Below, piece by piece: positions 36,301-47,168 of a DNA stretch of 64,000 bases (positions are counted from its first letter, which is position 1; each line of letters opens with the position of its first letter). This DNA is from Lytechinus variegatus (lineage: Eukaryota; Echinodermata; Echinoidea; Temnopleuroida; Toxopneustidae): NCBI RefSeq assembly GCF_018143015.1, contig NC_054740.1:43045180-43109179 (forward strand), in the 5' to 3' direction. The position numbers and the translations under genes are program-made. The notes under the pieces are model-generated. The model ran no database searches and was not told the DNA's origin. It saw nothing but the letters and a program-made list of their open reading frames with translations.

Positions 36301-39300
36301 CCTATGTATCGGGATAATCAGGCCTTAGTGCAATTTCATGATTTTGCATTAATAGTGTTTTGGTGTTTTTGTACATGTGCATTAGAGCTTTATTGGATAA
36401 TTTTTAATCATTAATATTAAAATTTTTGTTGACTTTGACTAGAGTGCATGAGCCCCTGATTGCCATGAAATGAATGATTTGTTTATTATTTTCCTGCTTA
36501 TTTACCTGTATACATTTTTGGAATGCTAAATGAGTATTGCATTATTTATCAGTTGATTATATTAAAGAGAGTATTGCTAATGCTTTGTGCTTTAGCTTGT
36601 TAATTACATTTGTTCAACTCTAATGCTATGCTGTGAATCGATCTTGAAATGAAATTATTGTCATTATTGTTATTACATTACCACTTCTATTATTGTTATT
36701 AATAATTATCATAATTATTATTGTTGTTTTGTTATATTTGTTATTATTTCTATCATTATCATCATCACCATTATAATTATTTTTTTTTGTAGACTGCAAG
36801 AGGAAAGGCAAACAGCCCTCTAGCCATACATGTCTTGGACACTGCTAATCTCAGGATTGAATCCTACTATTATTGGTTCTAAATTTCTATTAATATTTCA
36901 AATTTTCAATTACTACTAGTCTCACTTTTGATATTACTGTCGCTATTGTTATTATCACTGTATTAATATCATTATTTGTAGACTGCAGGAGGAAAGGCAA
37001 ACAGCCCTCTAACCACCCATGTCCTGGACACTGCCAGGGGTTCGCCCGCTGCTAATCTCAGGATTGAAGCCTACTACATTATGGCTGGACAATGGAAGAA
37101 AATTGCAGAAGGGTGAGTTGAAGTATTACTTTGTAGAGGGCAATTCTTACAAGCAGCAATGTTGGAAATGGTTATTTTGATTGCTAATAAAGCATGAATG
37201 CCTGTAAGCAAGCAACCAACCAGAGGACCGATGGCTTAGGTCCCCTCCGAGGGACCTGGTAATGAGGATTAATGCCTTACCAAATAGCACTAGAGCACCA
37301 AGTGGGAATAGAACCCAGGTCACTGGAATCCAGACTTGCCAACTGTCCCGATTTTATCTGGATCGTCCCGATGTACAACTTTCAAAATGGCCAAAAATTG
37401 GGACGCCCCGACTTTTGAAATTTCATGTGAGAAAGAAAAATTGTAATCTTAACCGAAAGAGGGCATCACCATATTACTGGCGTATTTTATTCATGCTATG
37501 CTATGTACTGCGATTCACACAGCGCGTGTACAGTATGCACTCTGCAGTTTAGCATTCAGCAGTGCGTAATAGGTAAAACAGGTATTATGGTTTGCTGAAC
37601 CGAACTACGAGTAACGAAAAGTGACTTGGCCGTCGCGCACGGAACATGTGTTATTGTGTGTTTGTCGTCAAGTCACCATTTTGTTTTATTGTACCTACTT
37701 GGACTGCGTTCGATAACGCATTCGTTGCCCGGTTTATCGTGTAAAACAGAGACATTACATGCTACGCCGCTTCTTACAGTGTAAGTGTGCTCAAGAATGC
37801 AGACAGCCACGTACAACACACTCCATCAGAAGGAAGGTGCTTCAAGTTCCACAGAATAATATTTAAGTTAATTTTAAGTATATAGTGCGAATAGTGCAAA
37901 ATGTTGGGTAACATCAAAATTAAGAGACTTGCTGTTGTATTACAAATAAATTACAAATTATGAATACAAATAAATTACAAATGATAAAAGTGCAAGCCCA
38001 CTTTGATTACCGGTACACCACAGTGTATTTTAAAAGATTTTGCAACCTTCAATGCATTCATTTCAAGTATGAAAATTGTGTTCCCTTGGCCTTTAAAGTT
38101 GCTAAAATCCAAGGGGGCCCCCTGGACCCCCGGCCGGTGGTTGTCCAGATTTTGGGTTTCCAAATGTTGGTAGGTATGGGAATCCGAAAACCCTGGGGTG
38201 GTATTCTGGAACACTGTCAAAACTTTTGTCATATCTCTCCGAGATGTGACACCGCTATGATTGTCACAAATCGGTATTCTGAACATTGTCTTTTCCCTGT
38301 CATATCTCCCAAAGTTCCCGCCCATCTTTTCGGAAGCAATCCAATCAAAATCATCGTTAGTTCCCAGTGGGAGCCCTTCTAGCCAATAGGAAGGCCCTGT
38401 TACAGGTAGGGCGTATCCCCAATGCAGTTGCTGGCATCGCGCAACTACGCGAATATTGATGCGCTTAATTACAAAGAGAGACAGGAAGCTGTGAAGGATT
38501 TTAGAGGAGAAGTAGAAAAACTAACTAATTGTAGCATGAAAAAATAATTTTGAAAATTATGGATGATGAGTAAAACTAATACCACAATCTAATCTAAATA
38601 ATATAATTATTTGCTTGACATTCAGTCGGCAGGGTATCGGGATATTTGGTACTAAAAGATATGACAAAATTTATGACTGCTACCCCCCTGTCATAACTTT
38701 TGTCATATCCTTTGCTTGTATAAAAGGATTACGCGCATTTAAAGCTGCGTATTTTTTTTCACTTCACATGACCAAGGTCAAAGGTAATTTAGGGTCAATG
38801 AACTTTAGCCGATTTGGGGGTTTCTGTTGAATTACAATAAAAACTTTAAAAGTTTTTGTATCTGATTCATGAAACTTGGACATAATAGTAATAAAGTATC
38901 ACTGAACATCCTGTGCAAGGTTGAGGTCACATGATCAAAGTCAAAGGTCATTTAAGGTCAATGAACTTTGGCCGAATTGGGGGTATTTGTTGAATTACCA
39001 TCATAACTTTAAAAGTATGTTAGTCTAGTTCATAAAACTTGGACATAAGAGTAATCAAGTATCACTGAACATCCTTTGCGCATTTTAGGTCATATGACCA
39101 AGGTCAAAGGTCAATGAACTTTGGCAATAATGGGGGTATCTGTTGAATTACCATCATAACTTTGCCAGTTTATTGATCTGACTTTTGAAACTTGGACACA
39201 AGAGTAATCAAGTATCACTGAATATCCTGTGCAAGTTTCAGGTCACATGATCAAGGTCAAAGGTCATGTGAGGTCATTGAACTTTGGCCACATTGGTTGT

Positions 39301-41521
39301 ATTTGTTGAATTACCATCCTATCTCTGTAAACGTGGAAATAAGAGTAACCAAGTATCACTGAACATCTTGTGCGAGTTGTAGTAGTTTTCAAAGTCTGCA
39401 CTGCTGGTATGTTGAATCGTGTGATGCAGGTGAGACGGCCAGAGGCATTCCACTTGTTTTTTTTAAAGGGCACTAAAAATCTCCAAGCCAACGAGAGGGG
39501 CGTTGAAGCCAGTCAAAAGGGCATCCTTGGCTGTGACCTTGGATTAATTCAAGCCCTGTATTCTGATTTGATGGGCGCTATGTGAAAACAGATTATAATT
39601 ATTAAGTTTCCAAAGCCTTGGGGGAAAGATCATTTGCCTACTTATCCCTTAAGTTATGGAACAGCATCCTGAAGACATTAAAAACATATACATGTAACTT
39701 CTGAAACATTGTTCCATTCTTCGTTATTTTCCTTGAAAAGTCTTGAAAAGTACATTATGTACCTTGAGCACTCTACTAGTATAAAGTGGATTTGGCACAA
39801 TACAAGTAAAATTTAATATTATTGTCATAATCATCAACATCATTAATATTATTTTTAAAATTTTTGTTGTTGTTATTATATTGAATATAATAATAATGAT
39901 TACAATTCAAAACATTTTAATAACAATCAGTTTAGGAGTCTTAAATAGTGCAGTATAATATATACCGGTACTTCAATGAATAGTTTATACACAATATAAA
40001 TCTGTATTATTATTAATACTTGAGAAATCTTTTTTTTAAACTTTTAATAGGCAAACCAATTCTGATGGTAGATGTCCAGGTCTCCTAACCGCTGACCAAT
40101 TCCTCCCAGGAGTATATAAGCTCTACTTCGACACAGGCTCATATTTCACTGCAAATGACATCAAGGGATTCTATCCCTTTGTAGAGGTGAGATGTTTGTG
40201 AAAATATACATCTCTGTTTAAATGCATAGCGCAGCTATTGTGTTCTCTCTCTCTTTGTAACCTTTTCTTACTCTGAGGCAGTTCTGCAGCAGAGTTACTT
40301 ATGGGGCATTGCAAGAGAGTTGCAGACAATTGCTAGTGAATCTTGGGTCATAAGACTAAGTATAAGTCTCATAATTAATTGCAAGTTTGCACTTGATTGC
40401 TGGTCCGCTTCTTTGTATCTCGCAGTAAAAATCAAGCCTCAGCTCTTAGGGTATACGCCGCCTTCTTTAAACTTAACATGTACATGTTTACATTCTTCAT
40501 AACAAACTGATTTTTGTGTGAATTTATGTTTACGAAAAATGTAATGAAATTGAAGAAAAATAAATGTTCATTTCAATTGAATTGAATTGAATTTTTTTTC
40601 TATAGACACAGTTGATATATCAGTTGTAAATTTGCATCAGAAATTTGTAATATTTTCTTGCAACACCCCTTAAGAGTCGCAAATAAACAACATGGCTGCA
40701 CAATGATAATGCACCAGTATTATAATGTTAATAGCCAATTTAATAATTCAAGCAAGAAAACTGAGAAATGCTGCTCAGTAGTCAGTACTATTATTTCCAT
40801 AGCTCTACTTGGTTGATCAGAGGTTTTGAAAAACGTATGAAATTTTTGATATGGGCAATTCCATAAAGATGTACATCCGAACCCATGTATGTGGGACCTT
40901 CATGAAATTTGCTGTCTCTAATTTCTGGTTCTTTTGACAGTCTGTAATGTTCTCAAAGGACCATGACTTGGTCAGTTTATGAACTGAAGTAAAACTTGAG
41001 AGAATGGGGGTCGGATGTACAAAAAGGTTGATCATTTTATGGAATTACCCTGGTGTACATTAGATCAAGGAAAGGAAATACATGCTAAAAGTGATTGATA
41101 TTCATAGTCTTTGATGACATTTGATTTCTTATATATTTCTTTATTTCAGCAATCTGCGACAGAATACCATTCGTGGTCAGCGGTTAAAAAAATGACTTGG
41201 GAGGAGTCAGCCCTAATATACAGAATGGGTGCTCTGTCTTTAAGGGTAACCATTAAGTGAAGTAAACCCCTTCTAGAATAAGCATCTTTTGTGGAATGAT
41301 TTATATCTCAGAGATGTCATTCTGATGTATCAAGTGCTATTATTATTCAAGAACATTATTTATAACTGTTAGTAGTTCATTTTTGAATATCTTTTGATTT
41401 TTTTTATTTGTTTCTCTTGTTCTATTTACAGATCGTGTTCGAGATAGAAGACGTTAACCAGCACTACCATGTTCCTCTGCTTTTAAGTCCCTTCTCCTAT
41501 TCCACCTATAGAGGGAGTTGA
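33348..41521 (+). CDS. URAH: 5-hydroxyisourate hydrolase (transthyretin-related protein), four coding exons
   Basis: The enzyme hydrolyses 5-hydroxyisourate, the product of urate oxidase, to OHCU, normally in peroxisomes. Coding exons are 33348-33434, 36982-37112, 40051-40186 and 41432-41521, all with GT/AG sites and matching phase, giving 147 residues from ATG 33348 or 159 from ATG 33312. Family hallmarks are the N-terminal [66 protein letters not shown] and the diagnostic C-terminal YRGS. The active-site His (THVLD), Arg (DGRC) and His (HYHVP) are all present. The first exon carries RVDALNSHL, an exact R-V-x5-H-L peroxisomal PTS2 motif, which favours ATG 33348 or 33312 as the start. AATAAA at 41839 is a candidate poly(A) signal. 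The first intron holds several small transposons. An optional extra exon (41150-41245) and a decayed exon duplicate (36793-36882) are listed separately. Confidence 0.93.
33629..34371. mobile_element. hAT-like element with CATWGGCGGC ends in URAH intron 1
   Basis: The ends CATAGGCGGCGG and CTGCCGCCAATG are imperfect inverted repeats, flanked by an exact 8-bp repeat GCCGATTG (33621-33628, 34372-34379). It has G-rich and C-rich subterminal tracts. It contains a tRNA-like segment (33805-33890, minus). Confidence 0.8.
33805..33890 (-). repeat. tRNA-like (SINE-type) segment with A and B boxes
   Basis: Read on the minus strand, TAGCTCAGTGAGTAAGGA (A box type) is followed about 40 bases later by GGTTCGAATCC, a perfect B box. 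The stems do not form a convincing tRNA, so it is probably a tRNA-derived SINE head or tRNA relic carried in the surrounding element. Confidence 0.6.
35515..35614. mobile_element. 100-bp foldback with CATTGGCGGCAGAGC ends
   Basis: The whole element is nearly palindromic (GGATTATCTTTT... / ...AAAAGATAATCC). The flanks CTTACAGT (35507-35514) and CGTACAGT (35615-35622) match at 7 of 8 bases. The ends match those of 33629-34371, so it is probably a short derivative of the same family. Confidence 0.75.
35975..36158. mobile_element. 184-bp foldback element in URAH intron 1
   Basis: AAGGCCTGGTATCACTGCC at the left and GGCAGTGTGACCAGGCCTT at the right are inverted repeats; the arms continue through GTTGTTGGAGCGG. 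A poly-T tract lies in the loop. No clear target duplication is seen. Confidence 0.8.
36793..36882 (+). pseudogene. Decayed duplicate of URAH exon 2
   Basis: This sequence begins after its own TTTTTTTTGTAG acceptor and reads [18 protein letters not shown], almost the same as the true exon 2 that starts 189 bases downstream at 36982. The 15 bases encoding RGSPA are missing in frame, the text resumes NLRIESYY, and it ends in TAA at 36880-36882. It lacks the donor and the rest of the exon, so it cannot replace exon 2. The duplication includes the AT-rich intron sequence before the acceptor. Confidence 0.85.
37296..37325 (-). repeat. B-box-like (GGTTCTATTCC) motif in a dispersed repeat
   Basis: On the minus strand ACCTGGGTTCTATTCCC matches a pol III B box. 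It sits in a repeat-like stretch (about 37205-37330) in URAH intron 2. No A box is certain; it is possibly a SINE relic. Confidence 0.3.
38745..39400. repeat. ~160-bp tandem repeat, about four units, with AGGTCA direct repeats
   Basis: Units share GACCAAGGTCAAAGGTCA, GGTCAATGAACTTTGGCC, TTGAATTACCATCATAACTTT and AGTATCACTGAACATCCTGTG, spaced 154-162 bases apart (marker GTCAATGAACTTT near 38796, 38958, 39112, 39273). It lies in URAH intron 2, with no coding potential. Confidence 0.85.
40853..41050. mobile_element. ~200-bp foldback in URAH intron 3
   Basis: GGGCAATTCCATAAA ... TGTACATCCGA at the left pairs with TCGGATGTACA ... TTTATGGAATTACCC at the right. It ends about 100 bases before the possible cassette exon. 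No target duplication is evident. Confidence 0.7.
41150..41245 (+). other. URAH: Possible 96-nt phase 0-0 cassette exon in URAH
   Basis: The segment is preceded by a good acceptor (pyrimidine-rich TTTATTTCAG) and followed by GTAACC. It is open and exactly 32 codons long (starting QSATEYHSW, ending MGALSLR) and sits in phase 0 on both sides, between FYPFVE and IVFEIED. Including it would insert 32 residues into a normally continuous strand of the transthyretin fold. If the donor is skipped, the frame reads four more codons and stops at TGA 41258, giving a truncated protein. It may be a rare or regulatory exon or a chance ORF. Confidence 0.4.
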
Positions 41522-43823
41522 TAAGCTTGTGAATCGTAATCAAAGCAGAAATTCTCTTGGAAATTGAAAATGAACATTGAGAAATCAAAGACAGTAAAAG
41601 AAGGCATTGGATCGGAGCAGAAATGCAGGAAATGAATGTTTGTTACACACAAAAAATCCCAATTTTTTTTTTTTTTTTGGTTACTGCCTTGGTCTGCATC
41701 ATGGGATAAGCGCTAACATTGCAATAAATGGGAATATTCCAGGGCCCTTTAAGACATTTCTGGGGCAAAATCGCCCCATGCGTCTCCATGTAATTTTCCC
41801 CCTGGTTCATGATCCAATTCACCGACTCGATGGTACAGAATAAAAAGCTTTTCCTGAATGTATGTGTTACATGGACTTGCATTGTTTTTTTCACACGTCT
41901 GACTGACTTCACGAAACAAACACTTAATGTCATTCAGGGATCTTGCTTGAAATTGATAACAAACAAAAAATATCAACTAGACCTGGCCATTTTGCACCCC
42001 CAAATTTATTTTGTTCTCAAAGAGATGTCAATTTTACTATGGTATTAATCCTGTTGAAAATGCAGATTTCCCATATTATTATGCTCTGTTCTAACATTAA
42101 TTTAGTGCCATTTGACAAAGGTGCTCATTTAGAATTTGACTTGACATAATATTGCACACGCTGAAATATGCATAATTACGTACACAAAATCCGCCAAAAG
42201 TTTTGTACCATGGTACAACTGAATATGGGCCTATATGTGGGAAAGGTAAGGACTCTTTCTGTCATCTGATAAGAGTCCTTGCTGATTTGATAGGATTTGT
42301 ATGATTTTTTTCTACTTTTGGAAAAAAATAGGAATTTTTATTTGATTTTGAATCATTATTGCATATTCTGTTCTTTATGAACAAATTAACTTTTAATATT
42401 ACTTACAAAGAGAATGTCAACATATGATTCACTTGCAATCAAATCTAACTTCTATGATTATTGAATGTTGATTGATTGTATTATTAGCCAAAATTAGGTG
42501 TTATGTGATGAGGCCCATACTTTTCATTTTCCTTTATTTTAATACTAGGAATCATAACTAATACGATTGATGTTGCGAAATTCTCCCACATTGGAAGATG
42601 AAAAATATTGTGGGGCCCCATCGCATAAAGCATACCACAATGTACTTCTGGCTAGACAACCAAAAAATTGAAATCTAATCATGCGTTGCCAGTCTGGGTT
42701 CTAAAGATAGTGCATGTCATATAAGGAATTACAGGTGTTTTTATGGATATCCTACCTTTAATTGATCACTTTAAACAGGTATTTTGTATGATCATGGAAG
42801 TTCATCTGTGGTGGTTGAAAATAAGTAAAATTTTAACATTTTCTCACAACACAAAAAAATCCAAAGAATTGCCTCAAAATTTTCGGCTGCCTTCTTCAGC
42901 AATGCCAAAGTGACCCGATATGACCTAGTGACGTAGCGATCGATAATCTAGTTGTAGACACTCGGAAGCTTTAATTGTCCTCTGTCCCTATTGGATTTTC
43001 TTTGTGTTTTTCAGATTTTGCTTTGTTGTGAGCAAAAGTTTGAATTTTACTTAGTATTTTGTACGATTATTCTTTGAAAATCTGATTTTTCTCTTATGAT
43101 AAAACTAGTTATCGTAGGCTCTGTAACGCCAAAGTTAGTGTGAAACTGCAAACTATAATTTTTATGCATATCTTTATTTTCAACCAGTCTGGTCAGATGT
43201 AATTCCGTGATTCTGTGACAAAGCACATATGATATGTTGTAAAATGTTTACGATTTAGTACAATTTGGCATAATTGATTAAATCTAATGCCATATATGAT
43301 ATATGATGTTCAGCTTTGTCATTTGTCACTTTGGCTTATCGTGTGTATCTTCCTATCTCTTCCATTTCTTCACTAATACCAAAATAGGGAAACAAAGAGA
43401 AATCCCCCCCCCAAAAAAAAGAAGATAGAAGCAAATGAGTGAAAATATCAAAGAAACATTACTTTTTAAAATTTGTAATCATATGTGATGTGGCCAAATC
43501 AAAGTCCCCATAGCTATAGGATTTTTTTATTCAGGTCCTTCATGTACATGCATGCTCCCCCCAAAAAAAATAAATAAGAGTGACCAAAGAGAAAAGCAAT
43601 CCTCACAGATTTCTGTGTGAAGGGGAAATTTGCCACTTGGTCTCCTCCCACATGGTCTAATCCTGTTTTGTCCACAAACCAGTTCATCTACTAATCAGGC
43701 TACACCCATTTTGTCTGGTATCCACTTGGTCTAACATAACATCACTTAGGCTAAATTTTCATTTGGCAAATTGTAAAATAATGTAGATGAAGTGGAGATT
43801 GGACACTCTGGACATTAGTCCAT
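41522..43823. other. Intergenic, URAH 3' side; no gene seen
   Basis: A candidate poly(A) signal AATAAA occurs at 41839-41844. Beyond it the sequence is AT-rich, with a small inverted repeat near 42250-42290 (AAGGACTCTTTC ... AAGAGTCCTT) and CCACTTGGTCTAA-type dispersed repeat text at about 43640-43760. No coding exon is supported. Confidence 0.6.
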
Positions 43824-44031
43824 GGGGGGTGTTTCACAAAGACTTGGGTATGAGTCGAACTTAAACACCAAGTTGCGTACGGTATGAAAGGCTTGACCGC
43901 ATTGGTCAGATCGTGTCATGAGGTCGCGCACTACTGCGTATCCATAAAAAAGATTGTGCATTGCATATCATGTACGCTTCAGCATTTAAGTGTGACTTGA
44001 GTCATACTTGTATCTTTGTGAAACGCCCCCC
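43824..44031. mobile_element. 208-bp foldback element
   Basis: GGGGGGTGTTTCACAAAGA at the left and TCTTTGTGAAACGCCCCCC at the right are inverted repeats with one mismatch, continuing to GGTATGA / TCATAC. Confidence 0.8.
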
Positions 44032-44604
44032 TGGTGAGTATTATAGCCAAGTGATGGTTGGACCAAACGGTAATTAGACCAAGAGGGTTTAGCCATGATT
44101 GTGTTCGCACAGGTCGTTGATCTGAGAATTAGACCATCAGTTCATAGACCAAATGGATAAAAACAATGGAGGGCACCCTTCTTCACCTAAACATAAAGCA
44201 CCTCATTTTGAGGATATAAGAAACAATGAAGAGCATTAGAATTGGAAGTAAATTTCAATTATAATTTTAATAGAATTCCTGAATCAATACATTGATAATA
44301 CGTTTGAATCAACATTCATACAATCATAAAATTGAATGACATTTTAAAAGATGTTTATACATGTATATAAAAATATGGCAATAATCAGCAAATTCAGAGT
44401 AATTCAGTGAAGAAGTAAACATAGTAAGAAAAGTCTTAATTGCAGCAAAAAAAGAAAAAAAAGAAAAACACTTAATTGCATCAAATAAAGTAAAAATTAC
44501 CATAAGTTTGGAAAATTAGCAGCAATAAAAAATGTGTTCTCTATCTCAGGCAAGCTAATAAAACGTTTGGTAAATTGGTTCGAACTCTAATTTCGGACAA
44601 TCTG

Positions 44605-44880
44605 AGCCCCGTCTTACAAACAGTTACGATTGATCCCATCAATCGCAACTAGATGGCCAGCAGCGTCAACATCTATTATGCATGTTTGTTCAAAATATTT
44701 TTTAGCTATGATGTAGGCCTATATTCATGCATTCAATGTTTTCTTAAAAATTGAATGTGCTTCTCTTTGCATACAAAGGACATTGTACAAATGTTTCTAA
44801 GAAAAAATTATGAGACTGATGGATTTACTGTTGGATTTCCACGGTTATGATTGATCGTAACTCTTTGTAAGATGGGGCCC
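44605..44880. mobile_element. ~276-bp inverted-repeat element
   Basis: GCCCCGTCTTACAAACAGTT at the left and CTCTTTGTAAGATGGGGC at the right pair, with AGTTACGATTGATC inside both arms. A related right arm occurs at about 46965-47002 (CTTTGTAAGACGGGGCCC). Confidence 0.75.
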
Positions 44881-45000
44881 AGGAATCTTGTTATATCTGG
44901 GGCCAGTAACACAAGGCTAAGCATTAAATTGTACAATTGATTTGAATGCTTGATTGCATATCATGATCAATGAAACCAAACATAACAAGTCAGCCTGATG

Positions 45001-45649
45001 CCCGTTGGGGTCACTCAATATGACTTGGGGACCGCATGACCGTTACCAAAATCGCGGGAAAAGGGGTCAATTTCACGGAACGTCCGCGGACAGAACACTC
45101 CTCGAAGTAGTGAAAATAGGGGTGCTCACCGTCCTCGATCTGATGGAAATAGGGGTCAGGAAAAAGGGGAGAACGATTATGGGAAGTAAAATCCGTCGCC
45201 GAGTCACCAGCCGCAGAGGGCACGCGCATCATGCTCTATATCTTTATATGAACTCTACATTTATTTTTACAAAGAATTCTACTTTTCTTATTTTTCAAAG
45301 TTCTTTTGGATTATTGTATCAGTATGACTTGGCTCTTGGTCATCTTTAAGGACTGAGCACTCCGACGTCTGTGTTGCAATTTCCTCTAATAAGGAAAGGG
45401 TGTTAAATGCCCTGTCCTTGAAATACGGTAAATAGGGGTTAATTTGCGAAATGGGCAAAAGTGTCCTTACAATCTTATAATTAGGGGTGTTTCAAGGTAC
45501 CATTTTACCGCAATTTTGTCCTTGTTTCGCGTGAAAATAAGGGGGTAAATTTCACAAAATGTCCTTGAAATTGACTGCAATAGGGGGTCACTTGCATTTG
45601 TGGTAACGGTCATACTTGTCCCCCTCTGCGGCTGAGTGACCCCACCGGG
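45001..45649. mobile_element. 649-bp hAT-like MITE with exact 8-bp target duplication
   Basis: The ends CCCGTTGGGGTCACTCA and TGAGTGACCCCACCGGG pair with one mismatch. GCCTGATG repeats exactly at 44993-45000 and 45650-45657. Subterminal blocks CATGACCGTTACCA and TGGTAACGGTCAT also pair. It has no transposase; the open frame at 45005-45349 is a chance frame. Confidence 0.88.
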
Positions 45650-46186
45650 GCCTGATGATCACGCGCTGATCTGTGTTTTTGGGCACGGCCCAGAATATGA
45701 AGATTTTGAAATGAGGAAAGTAATAATGAATGCGGCCACTTGGATTGTGCTTGTGTCCGTGTTGTAAGGGGCTTTTAGAAAAAAAAGAAGAAATTTTTGG
45801 GTGCTACATTTCAAAACCAACTGCCTAAATCTGAAACATTGAATAAGCTTTAAACATCACAATGAATGGGGATTTTCTGGGGATCTTTCTGAACTGTCTA
45901 GGGCTCTTCAACGTTTCGGGGGTGAAGTGACCCTGAATTATATTTTTCCTGCATGGCGATTTAGCATCACCCAGGTCTTAGCTAAGTGTCAAGCCACAAG
46001 AAAACTAATGCCCAACATGCTGGAGTGTTATCGGGAAAACTGGATGAATAGTGGCAGATTTACGTAAATGACTTGCCAAAGGAAATAAGTTCTGCATTGA
46101 CATTTGAACCCAGGACCTTTTGCTTTACTTATCCACAACACTTCATACCTCATAACAGGAATATTTCTCTATAAATCTATTTGATA

Positions 46187-46445
46187 ACCCTTTCATAAAC
46201 CCAATTATGCGGCTAATAGCAGCATAATTTGGTTGTAAAATTGGAGGACCAGAGTTATCCGCATTATTTTGATGCTGCTATTATCCGCATAATAGCAGCA
46301 TCGGGACAAGATTTTGAGTTTATGAACGCATTTCCAAATAATGCGGATAATTGCCATGGTGCGGTCACAAGGTCACCCTTTTCCAACACAACCGCATCGG
46401 AGGGGGCATCTTAGGCGGCTAATTGGATAGGTTTATGAAAAGGGT
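46187..46445. mobile_element. ~260-bp inverted-repeat element
   Basis: ACCCTTTCATAAACC at the left and GGTTTATGAAAAGGGT at the right pair; GCGGCTAAT / ATTAGCCGC lies inside. Repeated TAATAGCAGCAT and ATCCGCATAA blocks fill the interior. Confidence 0.75.
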
Positions 46446-47002
46446 ATGAGTTTTCCCCATAACATTAAGGTATTGAAATTTGATATAAGTATAAAAAATG
46501 AAAAATGAAAATACAAAAACTTGAGATTAAACAGATTTTTTTTCCTTTGGAAATAACATTAAGAAACAAAATGGAATACAAACTATTAAAGAATATCAGA
46601 TAATGTATTATTCTTAACAAGATTTGTTCAGTAGCATCACTTTAAGTGATGATATATACAATGTTGCATTTGCCATTCAACTAAATTGCACTTCCCCTAT
46701 ATCTCCTCACACACTAAGATATAAATTTTCTTATATCAAACACAACGGCCCGTATTCTGAAGACCAGGGGCGCATCTTACATAGAGTAAAGCCAGCCCGT
46801 CAACAACTTAACGTTTCTTGAAAATATTTTTTATGAATGATCATAGTTCATATATTAACTGTTTTCTTGACAACTGAGTATGCTTCTATTTGTTTTCAAA
46901 GACAATGAACTAATTTCCTTGAGAAAAAATTATGACATTGGTGGATTTCTATAAATTTGAGATTGATTGGATCAATCTTAACTCTTTGTAAGACGGGGCC
47001 CA

Positions 47003-47168
47003 GGTGGGTGTATCATAATATTTTTTGTAAGTTGGGAGCGACTTTATGAACGACTGGTGATCCTTTCTTGTGGTAAATGATACACACCAGATTTCCATTG
47101 GTGTTGATGAAATTCCTAAGAAACAGATCACCATTCAAACTCACGAACAGCTTTATAAAACACCCACC
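47003..47168. mobile_element. 166-bp inverted-repeat element, with a related copy near 47431-47600
   Basis: GGTGGGTGTATCATAA and TTTATAAAACACCCACC pair. The interior GAGCGACTTTATGAACGACTGGTGA recurs in the second copy (GAGCGACTTTGAGAACGACTGGTGA). Confidence 0.75.

Noticed and set aside
37960..38382. 140-codon plus-strand frame
   Set aside because: It crosses dispersed repeat text (CAAGGGGGCCCCCTGG type), has an opposite-strand open frame too, and has no domain.
45005..45349. 114-codon frame
   Set aside because: Lies wholly within a MITE, begins in its terminal repeat, and has no homology to a transposase.
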